Source: Commensalibacter papalotli (ex Servin-Garciduenas et al. 2014) (GTDB lineage Bacteria; Pseudomonadota; Alphaproteobacteria; Acetobacterales; Acetobacteraceae). From it: a stretch of 64,000 bases of DNA. Below the pieces are notes generated by a model. It made no database searches and was not told the origin of the DNA. It worked only from the letters and a program-made list of their open reading frames with translations. The stretch spans positions 310,001-374,000 of the forward strand of contig NZ_ATSX01000001.1 of NCBI RefSeq assembly GCF_000527695.1, in the 5' to 3' direction. The translations under genes were made by a program, and so were the position numbers. Of this stretch, positions 48,001-56,653 are shown one piece after another. Each line of letters starts with the position of its first letter. The stretch's first letter is position 1.

Positions 48001-48604
48001 CTTTGGTGGTCTGGATCATGTTCTCAGCACAGGGGAAAACGTTAATGTTTTGGTTCTTGATACCCAATGTTATTCGAATACAGGCGGACAACAATCAAAA
48101 GCAACCCCAATGGGAGCAATTACCAAATTTGGTGAATTAGGGAAAGAAAAATCCAGAAAAGATTTGGGATTATCAATGATGATGTATGGTAATATTTTTG
48201 TTGCCCAGATTTCTTTGGGGGCTCAGATGAATCAAACCATTAAAGCTCTTCAAGAAGCAGAGGCTTATCCTGGCCCATCTTTAATTATTGCATATAGCCC
48301 ATGTGGAGAGCATGGATATAATCTGGCCTACAGTCATGAACATATGAAAGAGCTTACCAACTCTGGCTTTTGGCCTCTTTATCGATTTGACCCAAGTAAA
48401 AAAGACAGTGGTAAATCATTATTAACTCTTGATTCTAAGTTATCAAAAGAGCCTATTGTAAATATTTTGCACAAGGAACAGCGTTTTAATCGTTTGTGGA
48501 ATACCGATCCAGAACGAGCAGATGCATTGATTGCACAACTCGATAAGGTTGTATCCCGACGTTATTCTTTACTAACAAAGCTTTCTGAAATGAATTTTGA
48601 ATAG
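45059..48604 (+). CDS. nifJ: Pyruvate:ferredoxin (flavodoxin) oxidoreductase
   Basis: It converts pyruvate and CoA to acetyl-CoA and CO2 and passes electrons to ferredoxin or flavodoxin. The single chain of 1181 residues has all domains in order: pyrimidine-binding (VIAIYPITPSSTMAEYA), domain II, gamma (catalytic) domain, a two-cluster ferredoxin domain with CVQCNICVAACP near 697 and CTGCNICYEVCP near 753, and the TPP domain (CSGCGETP, ATGCSSIYGGN, GGDGWAYDIG with the Mg2+ site). GTG start with GAGG 8 bases ahead. Unusual for an acetic acid bacterium, where pyruvate dehydrogenase is the norm; oxygen-sensitive enzyme suggests microaerobic gut life. A terminator follows. Confidence 0.95.
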   Translation: MSNKLNKMITVDANQAAASIAYTLNEVIAIYPITPSSTMAEYANNCAVQQLPNLWGDIPRMMEMQSEGGAISTVHGALQTGALATTFTSSQGLLLMIPSLYKIAGQLMPFVLHVAARTIATSALSIFGDHSDVMAVRQTGCALLCASNVQEAQDFAAIAQIASLKSRVPFIHFFDGFRTSHEMNKIYSLEIEELKQLVPEDAIREHRNRALSPENPIVRGTAANPDTYFQAREATNLWYDAVYAHVEQTMQHFDMVTGRYYHPFEYYGHPNATKLIVLMGSGAGPCEEVIDMLCDQGERVGLLKVRLYRPFSAMHFLEQIPETIEKIAVLDRTKEAGSQAEPLYLDVMTAFSEAYSHGERSSLPKIINGRYGLSSKEFDPDCVMAIFNELQQSTPKRRFTVGINDDVTHLSIKSIPANLSAQHSLTALFYGLGSDGSVSATKNTIKIIGDHTDNYTQGFFVYDSKKAGGLTTSHLRISKKPIKSTYLIQGADFVGCHQWQFIDKYPVLDKLKAGGVFLLNTPYEPEDIWENLPYEVQSALLEKEARFYVINAYKIARECKLGTRINTIMQTAFFHLTSILPEEDFENYLKQAIIKSYQKKGDAIVQNNLKAIIQAKNATHQILLQPISLDSKALSPIVPVNAPEFVKEITGKMLIGYGDSLPVSALPPDGTWPTGTTQWEKRRIAEMIPIWNKASMCVQCNICVAACPHAAIRAKVANSSEFVNAPETLQRLPVKAKDFKGQEYVLQVSPEDCTGCNICYEVCPAKDKEDPSIRSINMLPIQDHLEIEKNNFEFFQTISDRPISSIERIDLRTSQLVTPLFEYSGACSGCGETPYIKLLTQLFGEKLFIANATGCSSIYGGNLPTTPYTTNCEGRGPTWANSLFEDNAEFGLGFRLTIDQHKQRVLRLLDSFQTILPATLIDTLKNEQNSDLERRNAMREMQDLLKDNKDLKAQDLIHDAHYLLQKSIWLVGGDGWAYDIGFGGLDHVLSTGENVNVLVLDTQCYSNTGGQQSKATPMGAITKFGELGKEKSRKDLGLSMMMYGNIFVAQISLGAQMNQTIKALQEAEAYPGPSLIIAYSPCGEHGYNLAYSHEHMKELTNSGFWPLYRFDPSKKDSGKSLLTLDSKLSKEPIVNILHKEQRFNRLWNTDPERADALIAQLDKVVSRRYSLLTKLSEMNFE

Positions 48605-48618
48605 TGTATTAAAACATA

Positions 48619-48650
48619 AAAAGCCTCAATATGATTGAGGCTTTTCTTTT
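48619..48650 (+). terminator. Intrinsic terminator after nifJ
   Basis: AAGCCTCAAT pairs with ATTGAGGCTT around a three-base loop, followed by TTCTTTT. The left A run may allow use from the minus strand by the gene at 48669. Confidence 0.88.
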
Positions 48651-48668
48651 ACTTATTTGTCTCTGTTA

Positions 48669-49280
48669 TTATTTGTTGTTTTGCTTAGCTTGCTTAAGCA
48701 TTTCATAAGAACGCGCATAGTGCGTTCGGAAATATTCTATATCTGTTTCTGCTAGTTTGTTTTCTACAAAAGCCCAGCTTAATAAGTAATCTTTCATTTC
48801 TTCTGGCAAATCAAGCTCTGTTGGAAATAAAGCAGTTATTGTTAAGGAGCCTTGTGATGCGTTTTGTATGAGTTTAGTTGCTCTGAATTTTAAGGGATAT
48901 TCTATCCAATATTGATATTCTCCAATTTCGTTAATTAGAGTAATATTTTTAAGCAGCGCATAAGTTACCGTATTATGAGTTAAGTAATTTTGAAAATATA
49001 AATTCATAAAGGTAATTTTATCTTTGGCCTGATCAAAACTGGCAAATATATATATAAAATCAGATGGTTTTTTTACAAGATAAACACAAACATAATCAAT
49101 CAGATAGTCGCAACAAATGCTAAGTGGGCTATTATTTTCGTTTACAGAGCACTCTTTAACTGCATGGGATAAGATTGTTGAGATTTTATCTTCTTCACAC
49201 CATAATTGTTGTACAAATTCTGGGTTTTGAAAGGCAGTGTTTATATATTGTTGAGATGTCGGTGGTTGTTTTTCCATCAT
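48669..49280 (-). CDS. Uncharacterised soluble protein next to decayed genes
   Basis: 203 residues without signal peptide or membrane span; moderately acidic, with four Cys and aromatic stretches (DYLIDYVCVYLVKKPSDFIY; YQYWIEYPLKFRA). I do not recognise the family. Its ATG overlaps the TAA of the upstream remnant (TAATG), which implies it was translated together with that gene. In that arrangement a secreted toxin with downstream immunity protein is one possibility, but nothing in the sequence proves it. Confidence 0.55.
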   Translation of the reverse strand: MMEKQPPTSQQYINTAFQNPEFVQQLWCEEDKISTILSHAVKECSVNENNSPLSICCDYLIDYVCVYLVKKPSDFIYIFASFDQAKDKITFMNLYFQNYLTHNTVTYALLKNITLINEIGEYQYWIEYPLKFRATKLIQNASQGSLTITALFPTELDLPEEMKDYLLSWAFVENKLAETDIEYFRTHYARSYEMLKQAKQNNK

Positions 49281-49471
49281 TACTCTTTCAAAAGTTCGTC
49301 TCTTGGGTTATTTATGATTTCTTGTGTATGCTTGTGAGGAATACTATTCATGTTGATGGCATTTTTTAATTCAGACCGATCAATATATAAAATAGCTTCT
49401 TCTCGACCAAAGAAATTGGGTAAGGGTGATAGGCTACAGGGCCATCGTGAGTTAGGATTTGTTCGATAGTT
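49280..49471 (-). pseudogene. C-terminal remnant coupled to the gene at 48669
   Basis: A start-less frame of 62 codons on the minus strand reads NYRTNPNSRWPCSLSPLPNF, FGREEAILYIDRSELKNAIN and ends IINNPRDELLKE at a TAA that overlaps the next ATG. A stop lies directly before it and no start codon is in frame. Upstream, out of frame, a further protein-like piece (DIYLPPGYKDSNWLNTA) suggests the lost part extended to about 49610. It is the tail of a broken gene of unknown family. Confidence 0.55.
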
Positions 49472-49671
49472 TTATTTTTATATCTAATTTTAGAATATTA
49501 TAAAACCCAAATTGATTAGGGTGTGAATAAAAAATATTCATATAAAGATAAGGGTAAATTTTACTCTATGCAGTATTTAACCAGTTACTATCTTTATAGC
49601 CTGGTGGGAGATAGATATCGTATATTTATTTTGATTTTGTATGAATGTAGAGGCTTATATGAAATTTTTAA

Positions 49672-50253
49672 TTACGTATTTTCATAGTTTCTTTGAAGCT
49701 CTGATATGGGAATACGGACAACTTTAGCCTCAATATTGTTATAATTTTGAATATGTTCAGGAAAGTAATGTTTGTTTATTATTAATGCTTGCTTGGTCAG
49801 CTTTTTCAATAACATAAATAACTGCACATATATTAGGTCGAATGAAATTGGCTGCTAGGATGGCATTATCAATGGCGCCCAGATGATGTTTATCAGCATA
49901 TCGAGGGATAGTGCCTATGGTGTATACTTTCCAGTCATCGCTATAATTTTCTGGATAATTTTTATATGTGGTTGGAACAGTAATTTTTGTCGAGGGAATA
50001 TGAGGGCTATTTAAAGCTTTATAAAATCAATTTGTTTTTGATATTCATACACTAAGGCATCTTCCTGAATCTTAGTTTGTTCTGGACTGTGTTGGTTGAT
50101 GTCAATCGTATTATTATAAAACTATTCTCTAGAGTTATTTGCGAATGCTGTTTTAGGAGAATGACAATGAATAGTCTCTGCCAAAGACTGTGATATAGAC
50201 AAAAATAAACCTACGGATATAAAAGGTAACGATAATAATTTAGGCGTATTCAT
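49672..50253 (-). pseudogene. Decayed secreted-protein gene
   Basis: From the ATG at 50253 the frame reads a signal peptide (LLSLPFISVGLFLSISQSLA), then IHCHSPKTAFANNSRE, an in-frame TAG, and continues to YEYQKQIDF. A frameshift near 50030 leads to FYKALNSPHIPSTKITVPTT, VYTIGTIPRYADKHHLGAID and NAILAANFIRPNICAVIYVI; a second near 49785 leads to NKHYFPEHIQNYNNIEAKVV and IPISELQRNYENT with TAA at 49672. One stop and two frameshifts make it dead. No family recognised. It and the next remnant may be pieces of one longer gene. Confidence 0.65.
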
Positions 50254-50375
50254 AGTTTACAGTGCTTTATTTGATCAGAAAGTAGTCGCATATTATAACC
50301 AGTAAATGGTATTTTAAAGTTTTAATATGATTGATAATAAAGAAAACAAGCTATTATTTGACTTATAGGTGATTT

Positions 50376-51170
50376 TTGAAAAAATTATATATTGCAGCTT
50401 TATTGGGATTATGTATTAGCACTCAGGTAAAGGCGCAAATTACTTGCCCTTATGAGGCTTATGGAACGCCGACTTCTATTATGCCAACAACAGAGCAAAA
50501 AGCCTTGCCTATACAAACAGACGTCAGGGTATGTGATGAGGGATATGCATGGGGTTTTTCCAAGAAAACTAATGTTAATGTATATTCTGCTGAATTGCTT
50601 ACGAAAGAGCAAGTTCAGAAGGCTAAAGAAATGAGGCGTTATGGAACTTTTGATAATAGAGATCCTTTGATACGAGACTATCGTAACTCGGGATATGATC
50701 GTGGTCATATGGCTCCCAGTGGAGATATGGGCAATTATGAATCTCAAGTTAAAACATTTATTCCTCAAAATCTGGTACCTCAAACCCGACAGCTTAATAG
50801 TGGCAAATGGAATTGGATAGAAAATCAAACCCGTCAAATGGCCATTCAATATGGATCGGTCTATGTCGTTACTGCTCCTTATTTCCAAGGTAATACTAAA
50901 AAAATTGGTGATGATCGTTTGTGGGTGCCGTATGCTACGTGGAAAGCAATTTATGTGCCAAAATTAGAACAAACTGGGGTTTATTTTTGCAGAAATACGC
51001 AAAAACCAATTTGTTATATACAAACTGTTGAATTTTTTACGCAAAAAACTGGAATAGATCCTTTTCCAAAACTTGATGCTTCTATTAAAGCAGCTCAGTT
51101 ACCATTGCCAAAGATGGGAGAATATAAAAAGCAACAAAAAAAACATTATCAAAGAAAAGATTGGCAATAA
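50376..51170 (+). CDS. Secreted DNA/RNA non-specific endonuclease (NUC1 family)
   Basis: A 264-residue secreted nuclease with signal peptide (KKLYIAALLGLCISTQVKA) and the beta-beta-alpha metal domain: catalytic motif D108-R-G-H111 in GYDRGHMAPS, and Mg2+-binding Asn in the FIPQNLVPQ..LN stretch with WNWIE. TTG start at 50376 with AGGTGA 5 bases ahead. It could degrade extracellular DNA for nutrients or protect against eDNA. The decayed secreted gene lies 120 bases away and divergent. Confidence 0.87.
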   Translation: MKKLYIAALLGLCISTQVKAQITCPYEAYGTPTSIMPTTEQKALPIQTDVRVCDEGYAWGFSKKTNVNVYSAELLTKEQVQKAKEMRRYGTFDNRDPLIRDYRNSGYDRGHMAPSGDMGNYESQVKTFIPQNLVPQTRQLNSGKWNWIENQTRQMAIQYGSVYVVTAPYFQGNTKKIGDDRLWVPYATWKAIYVPKLEQTGVYFCRNTQKPICYIQTVEFFTQKTGIDPFPKLDASIKAAQLPLPKMGEYKKQQKKHYQRKDWQ

Positions 51171-51405
51171 TAGGTGAGGGGTTATTTTTTTTATTGGTTT
51201 TTTATTTTGATTTTTCCTCATTTAGTTTAAGCTCAATAAAGTTTGAGCAAAAAAATATGGGCGATGATAGAAGGCAATGATTATAATTTATTAATGATCA
51301 AATAGTTGATTTTAAACATCATTATAATGAAGAATATTAAACGCATTGGGAATCATGAGAACCTAATGTAAAAAATTGTTTTAGTAACAGGGGCTTATTT
51401 AATTT

Positions 51406-52002
51406 ATGTCTTTTATAGGTATTTTAATTCTTCAATTTTTCGCATTGATTATTCCTGGCCCTGATTTTTTCTTGGTCTCTAGAACAGGAATAACCGGAAA
51501 TAAAACTGCGGTCTGTAAAGTGGTTGCAGGGATTTGTACGGGTGCCTTGATTTGGATGATTTTATCTATATTAGGGTTGCATATTTTGTTTCAGACCTAC
51601 CCTGTGCTGATTAAGTTGGTCATGCTGGGTGGGGCTTGTTATTTATTATATCTCGCCTATGGGATAGTAAAGCGCTCTAATCAAAAAATGAGCAATCAAG
51701 CAGTTCAGGAAAAGCATTATTTTTTAAAAGGGATGATGTGTAATTTATCTAATCCCAAAGCGATTATTTATTTTGCCAGTATTTTTTCTGTTCTACCCTT
51801 GGGGTCTGGGATTGCGAACATTCTCCCAATTATTGTTTCTCTTATAATTGAAAGTTTTATTTGTTTTGTTGGATTGGGTTTACTTTTTTCTCATTCTTTC
51901 GTTAAAAGAAAATATCAGCAATATGCAAAAAAAATAGATATTGCGTCTGCGTTGATATTTGTCATATTTGCAGTATTTATGTTGGTAGAGTTCTTGCTAT
52001 AG
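51406..52002 (+). CDS. LysE/RhtB family exporter
   Basis: 198 residues with six hydrophobic segments; the family start FALIIPGPDFFLVSRTGITG and the NLSNPKAIIYF motif near 120 are clear. Exports amino acids or related compounds; substrate unknown. The 235 bases before it show only AT-rich DNA and a small hairpin (GCTCAA/TTGAGC). It stands alone before gldA. Confidence 0.86.
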   Translation: MSFIGILILQFFALIIPGPDFFLVSRTGITGNKTAVCKVVAGICTGALIWMILSILGLHILFQTYPVLIKLVMLGGACYLLYLAYGIVKRSNQKMSNQAVQEKHYFLKGMMCNLSNPKAIIYFASIFSVLPLGSGIANILPIIVSLIIESFICFVGLGLLFSHSFVKRKYQQYAKKIDIASALIFVIFAVFMLVEFLL

Positions 52003-52102
52003 ATCAGAATTTGTAACATACTTTTATATTCAATTTTGTTGATCTATTACAGGATAGAAAGATCAATTGAAAGCAATTTTATATATTTAAAGAGTTTGTC
52101 AA

Positions 52103-53206
52103 ATGTTACAAATTATTCAATCCCCATCTAAATATATCCAAGGGCCAAATGCATTAAAAGAAATTGGTCATTATGCTAAATTATTGTCAGATCATTATTT
52201 GGTTATTGCTGATGATATTGTGATGAAAATTGCAGCCCCGATTATTGAGGAGAGTTTAAAAAAGGTTTCTATAGAAGGATTATTTGAACGTTTTGGAAGT
52301 GAATGCTCTAAAAAGGAAATCCAACGGCTTGGGGATGTTTTAAAAGCGAATAATTGTCGTGGTGTTATCGGTGCTGGTGGTGGTAAAACATTGGATACAG
52401 CAAAAGCTGTTGCTTATTATCACAAAGTGCCCGTATTAATTGTACCTACAATTGCATCAAATGATGCACCAACCAGTGCTTTGTCTGTGATTTACAAAGA
52501 AACTGGTGAGTTTGATGAATATCTAATGTTCCCCACAAATCCAGATATGGTTTTTATGGATACAACGATTATTGCCAAGGCTCCTGTTCGTTTATTTGTG
52601 GCTGGAATGGGGGATGCGCTTTCAACTTATTTTGAAGGAAGAGCATGTTCTCTTTCTCGTGCTCAGACTATGGCAGGAGGTCAGTCTACATTGGCAGCTA
52701 TGGGGTTGGCACGTTTATGTTACGATACGCTTTTAGAAGAAGGTTACAAGGCAAAGTTAGCGGTTGAAAACGGTGTTGCAACTATCGCTGTGAACCGTAT
52801 CGTAGAGGCGAATACTTATTTAAGTGGAATTGGGTTTGAAAGTTCAGGCCTTGCGGCTGCACATGCTATACATAATGGTTTTACTATTTTGGAAGAGTGC
52901 CATCATATGTATCATGGAGAAAAAGTGGCATTTGGAACCCTAACTCAACTTGTATTGGAAAATGCGCCAAAGGAAGAGTTGGAAACTGTTTTAGAGTTTT
53001 GTGATCGAATTGGTTTGCCGATTACTTTGGCTCAAATTGGGGTTAAAGAAGGGGATGGTTTTAAAGAAAAGAAAATTATGGATGTTGCCAAAGCGAGTTG
53101 TGCAGAGGGAGAAAGTATTCATAATATGCCATTTAAAGTTACGCCAGAGCAAGTCTATGCTGCGATATTAACAGCAGATGCTTTGGGAAAAGCTTGGCAA
53201 GCATAA
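52103..53206 (+). CDS. gldA: Glycerol dehydrogenase
   Basis: An NAD-dependent, Zn-containing iron-type alcohol dehydrogenase that oxidises glycerol to dihydroxyacetone. The 367 residues have IGAGGGKTLDTAKAVA near 92, PTIASNDAPTSALSVIY near 120, the metal ligands in GMGDALSTYFEG (Asp near 172) and the two His in HAIHNGF and HMYHGEKVAFG near 253-275. Glycerol oxidation is a typical trait of acetic acid bacteria, though usually by membrane enzymes. AGAG precedes the ATG. Confidence 0.92.
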   Translation: MLQIIQSPSKYIQGPNALKEIGHYAKLLSDHYLVIADDIVMKIAAPIIEESLKKVSIEGLFERFGSECSKKEIQRLGDVLKANNCRGVIGAGGGKTLDTAKAVAYYHKVPVLIVPTIASNDAPTSALSVIYKETGEFDEYLMFPTNPDMVFMDTTIIAKAPVRLFVAGMGDALSTYFEGRACSLSRAQTMAGGQSTLAAMGLARLCYDTLLEEGYKAKLAVENGVATIAVNRIVEANTYLSGIGFESSGLAAAHAIHNGFTILEECHHMYHGEKVAFGTLTQLVLENAPKEELETVLEFCDRIGLPITLAQIGVKEGDGFKEKKIMDVAKASCAEGESIHNMPFKVTPEQVYAAILTADALGKAWQA

Positions 53207-53337
53207 GTGAAGGCTTTATAGTTTATCTTAGGATTTTATAAATGCACAGAAAGATTACTTTTTGTGCATTTTTATTATGTTAACTATATGATATTTTGCT
53301 TTTTAAATTTCATAATTATATAAAAACTGAGGATAGT

Positions 53338-54552
53338 ATGACCTATGATGCGGTCTGGCCATTATGTATAATCTTAGTGATATTAATTGTTTTCCTCAGC
53401 TTGCCCATTCCTCTTTTTTATAGAATTCAAGTAGTAAGAAATTCCCAGGAGGATCGTTTATATACGATTGATGGCTTGCGTGGTTATCTTGCTTATTTGA
53501 TTGTTTTTTTACATGCCACTGTTTGGTATAATTTAGTTCATAGTAAGGAATTTAAAGGAGCAGCAGGGAGTTATATAGACTTGCTGGCAACTACGGGTTT
53601 ATGCGTTTTTTTTATGATTTCTGCATTTTTATTTTGGACTAGATGGTTAAAATATCAAGGAAAAATAGAGGTTATTCCCTTTTATATTAAACGGTTCTTT
53701 CGGATAGCCCCTGTTTATTATTTATGTATTTTATGTTTATTTATTGCGGTGATGAACAAAACGCACTGGCATTTAGACGTAACGGTTCTGAGTTTTATTA
53801 AACAGATATTTGCTTGGTTAACATTTGGATTATTCTCTTTTCCTTCTATCAATGGATTTGGTTTAACATCTTTGTTGGTGATGGGGGTTGTATGGACTAT
53901 TCCTTACGAGTGGATGCTTTATTTAACATTGCCGATTATTGGAGTGTTCAGTAAAAATATTTGGTCATCGTTAAGTTTTGCAATTATTTTGTGTGTTTTC
54001 ACCATTTTGGCACAATTTTACTGGAAAATACATTTTCTTGCTGAAAATGATATGATGCCCTTTGCTTCTTATGCAATTGGTATTTTGATTGCAACGTTGA
54101 AACAAATGCAGTGGCAACCCAGACTTAATGATTTCTGTGGATCTGTTATTATGGTCGGCTGTATTTGTTTGTTATTGTCTTTTTGTCATAAATATCCAGA
54201 ACCCTTAATGCTTGTATTGGGTGGAATATTTTTTTATTGTGTTGTGTCTGGAGCTTCTTTGTTTGGTTTATTCAAATTGAAAGCCTCACAACGAATGGGC
54301 AGGGTTAGTTACAGCATTTATTTATGCCAAGGGTTAGTTTTATATTTTTTTAGCGATGTATTGATTGTGACAAAACATTTTATGATGTGCTCTATTTGGC
54401 ATTATTGGGGTGTGTTATTAGGTGAATCTATCGTTCTTTTACTTGTAGCTTGTTGTTTATATATATTTATTGAAAAACCAAGTATGGATCGTGGTAAACA
54501 AATAGCAAGTAAACTAAGTCAGAAAACAAATATAAAGCATTTCATAACATGA
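53338..54552 (+). CDS. Acyltransferase 3 family membrane protein
   Basis: 404 residues with about ten hydrophobic segments. The family motif lies near 40: TIDGLRGYLAYLIVFLHA (Arg and catalytic His), followed by the FFMISAFLFW turn and FYIKRFFRIAPVYY near 115. Such enzymes add acetyl or other groups to surface polysaccharides or lipids. Start is the ATG at 53338, with GAGG 6 bases ahead, not a TTG at 53296. It overlaps the next, homologous gene by 4 bases (ATGA). Confidence 0.88.
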   Translation: MTYDAVWPLCIILVILIVFLSLPIPLFYRIQVVRNSQEDRLYTIDGLRGYLAYLIVFLHATVWYNLVHSKEFKGAAGSYIDLLATTGLCVFFMISAFLFWTRWLKYQGKIEVIPFYIKRFFRIAPVYYLCILCLFIAVMNKTHWHLDVTVLSFIKQIFAWLTFGLFSFPSINGFGLTSLLVMGVVWTIPYEWMLYLTLPIIGVFSKNIWSSLSFAIILCVFTILAQFYWKIHFLAENDMMPFASYAIGILIATLKQMQWQPRLNDFCGSVIMVGCICLLLSFCHKYPEPLMLVLGGIFFYCVVSGASLFGLFKLKASQRMGRVSYSIYLCQGLVLYFFSDVLIVTKHFMMCSIWHYWGVLLGESIVLLLVACCLYIFIEKPSMDRGKQIASKLSQKTNIKHFIT

Positions 54553-55748
54553 CATATTTTTCAATATGGCCTTTTTTTTTGATAATGGCTTTTTTATTAT
54601 GTGTTTTGTCTTTTCCGTATTTTAGCAAAATAAAGGCTAACGCTTTTGGTGTGAATCATGTGCAAACTATTGATGGGCTAAGAGGTTTCTTGGCTTATGG
54701 AGTTGTTTTTTCTCATGGCCAGAATTTTCATACATTACTAGAAACAGGTCAATGGGCGGGCAGTCCTAATCCTTTTTATAATATGTTTGGAACTATTGCT
54801 GTTCGATTATTTTTTATGGTTACAGCCTATTTGTTCTGGTCTAAATTGTTGTCTTCTCAAGAGCGAATGAAGTGGCCATCATTTTATATCAAGCGCTTTT
54901 GCCGCATTGCACCTGTATACTGGTTTGCCTGCTTTTGTGTGTTTATAATTGTGATGATAGAAACGCACTGGACATTACAGGTTTCTTGGATAGCATTTTG
55001 TAAGCAAATAGGCGCTTGGTTGGCACTGGGAGTTTTACCTTTGCCTGATATTAATAATTATATGATGAGTTCTATGATTTTATTAGGGGTTGTATGGACG
55101 TTACAATATGAATGGTTATTTTATGGGTTATTGCCTTTTGTTTCTTGGTTTGCACAAAGTAAAAAAAGAGCATTGTATTTTATTGTTTACGCTATAGTAG
55201 TTATTTCTATCACAGCCTTTTTTACACATGCTTATCCAATATTCAGTCAAATATTAGCCGTTTTATTTATATTTTTAATGGGCATGCTTTGTGCAACTTT
55301 ACAACAATATTTAAAAAAAATCCCTTTAAGCCCCTTAATACAGTCTTTTATTGTTTTGAGTATATTGATTGCGATCTTCGTGTTTGTTCCTGATGGTGTA
55401 TATTTTTCTACAATTTTATTCGCTATAATTTTCTTTTTTATTATTTCTGGATGCTCTATTTTTGGATTACTTACGTTGCCTGCCTCTCAACGAATGGGAG
55501 AGGTCAGTTATGGTATTTATCTTTTACAAGGGATCGTATTTTATTGGGTGTATTCCGTTCAATTTATACGTCATTATGTGTTGCAAGGCTCAATAGAGTT
55601 TTGGTGTGTTATGACATTAATTACTAGCTTGATTTTATTCCTTGCAATATTCGTGCATATTTTAATTGAAAAACCAGGTATTCAATTGGGATGTATATTA
55701 TCTCATTTATGGGATAGAAAAAAGCTGGCTTTCAATCAGAAGTTATGA
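54549..55748 (+). CDS. Acyltransferase 3 family membrane protein, tandem paralogue
   Basis: 399 residues, aligned with the product upstream from end to end: TIDGLRGFLAYGVVFSHG, FFMVTAYLFW, FYIKRFCRIAPVYW, ASQRMGEVSYGIYLLQG. About ten hydrophobic segments. It begins inside the stop of the first copy, so the two are translated together and probably act as a pair or on different sites of the same glycan. Its end overlaps the converging secreted-protein gene by 6 bases. Confidence 0.88.
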   Translation: MTYFSIWPFFLIMAFLLCVLSFPYFSKIKANAFGVNHVQTIDGLRGFLAYGVVFSHGQNFHTLLETGQWAGSPNPFYNMFGTIAVRLFFMVTAYLFWSKLLSSQERMKWPSFYIKRFCRIAPVYWFACFCVFIIVMIETHWTLQVSWIAFCKQIGAWLALGVLPLPDINNYMMSSMILLGVVWTLQYEWLFYGLLPFVSWFAQSKKRALYFIVYAIVVISITAFFTHAYPIFSQILAVLFIFLMGMLCATLQQYLKKIPLSPLIQSFIVLSILIAIFVFVPDGVYFSTILFAIIFFFIISGCSIFGLLTLPASQRMGEVSYGIYLLQGIVFYWVYSVQFIRHYVLQGSIEFWCVMTLITSLILFLAIFVHILIEKPGIQLGCILSHLWDRKKLAFNQKL

Positions 55749-56165
55749 GTCGTTAAATTTATTTTTTTGAGTGGATTTTTGGCAATTTGTGATGAGGTTT
55801 TTCATGCTGGCTAAGAATCTCTTTCCTTTGATTTTATCAGTTCTAAGGATATGTGGTTTATTGTCTGTATCTTTGAGAATAAACTCTGAATATCCAGCGT
55901 CATCAATATGGCCTTTTTCAGGCCAAGTAACTAAAGAGAACTGATATTGTCTGGAGGATCCCATCGTTACTGTAATTGAACAAATATGATCTGAATCGAC
56001 ACTGTAAATTCTTTTTCCATCAATGGTGGCTTTTCTGGGCATAGATTGTTGTAAATTGATGACAGCATCGACATAGAGCGTGTTACCATCTAAATTTTGA
56101 GCATAAGTTTGGTGACTTATCAGACAACCAGCACCAAGCGTAAAAGATAAAAGTAAGTTTTTCAT
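55743..56165 (-). CDS. Small secreted protein, unknown
   Basis: 140 residues: signal peptide (MKNLLLSFTLGAGCLISHQTYA) and a mature part with beta-type stretches (HICSITVTMGSSRQYQFSLV) and two Cys. No family recognised. It is the third of three small secreted proteins in a row on this strand, separated by 49 bases from the next. Confidence 0.6.
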   Translation of the reverse strand: MKNLLLSFTLGAGCLISHQTYAQNLDGNTLYVDAVINLQQSMPRKATIDGKRIYSVDSDHICSITVTMGSSRQYQFSLVTWPEKGHIDDAGYSEFILKDTDNKPHILRTDKIKGKRFLASMKNLITNCQKSTQKNKFNDS

Positions 56166-56214
56166 TCTGTATGTCTTTTTAAAAATTTACATATAACCAG
56201 TAAGTATATTAAGT

Positions 56215-56637
56215 TTAAGGATGTTTTCCTAAGGGAATTCTTTGTAAAGCAGGGATTTGAGAAAAGCTGCAGTTTTTAGGATGATACTCTTCACAAGATG
56301 TAGTTTCTATGGAGTTACTTATCTCTTGATCATTTTGAGCAATGTTAAAAGAAACTTTACATGTTTTATAAGTAATAATTAGCTTCTTATGTTTCAATGC
56401 AAAAGGATCAATATATCCTGCGATTTCTGCATTACAGTCGGGAGATTTTAAAGAAATCATTCCGTAGGCTGGATAATAGGGCATATAAGATACAGATGCG
56501 TACTGATGTTGCGCCTTATGTTCATAAGCAATCATATTAATAGGTTGTTGCATTGTGATCGGTTGCGCTGTTGCAAAAGAGGGAGGTAACGTAATTGCGC
56601 CTGCAATACATAAAAAAAGGAATGGATATAATTTCAT
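56215..56637 (-). CDS. Small secreted protein with C-terminal CSFS motif (copy A)
   Basis: 140 residues with signal peptide (MKLYPFLFLCIAGAITL...PSFATA). The mature protein has four Cys and ends TSCEEYHPKNCSFSQIPALQ-RIPLG. The pattern C-x3-H-x3-CSFS-x4-L-x-RI is shared with the adjacent gene upstream, so the two are diverged duplicates. Function unknown; periplasmic or secreted. Confidence 0.62.
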   Translation of the reverse strand: MKLYPFLFLCIAGAITLPPSFATAQPITMQQPINMIAYEHKAQHQYASVSYMPYYPAYGMISLKSPDCNAEIAGYIDPFALKHKKLIITYKTCKVSFNIAQNDQEISNSIETTSCEEYHPKNCSFSQIPALQRIPLGKHP

Positions 56638-56653
56638 CTGATTATACTCTGAT

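Noticed and set aside
50409-50888. 159-codon frame opposite the nuclease gene
   Set aside because: The plus-strand gene has a signal peptide and the DRGH motif; the antisense frame has neither.
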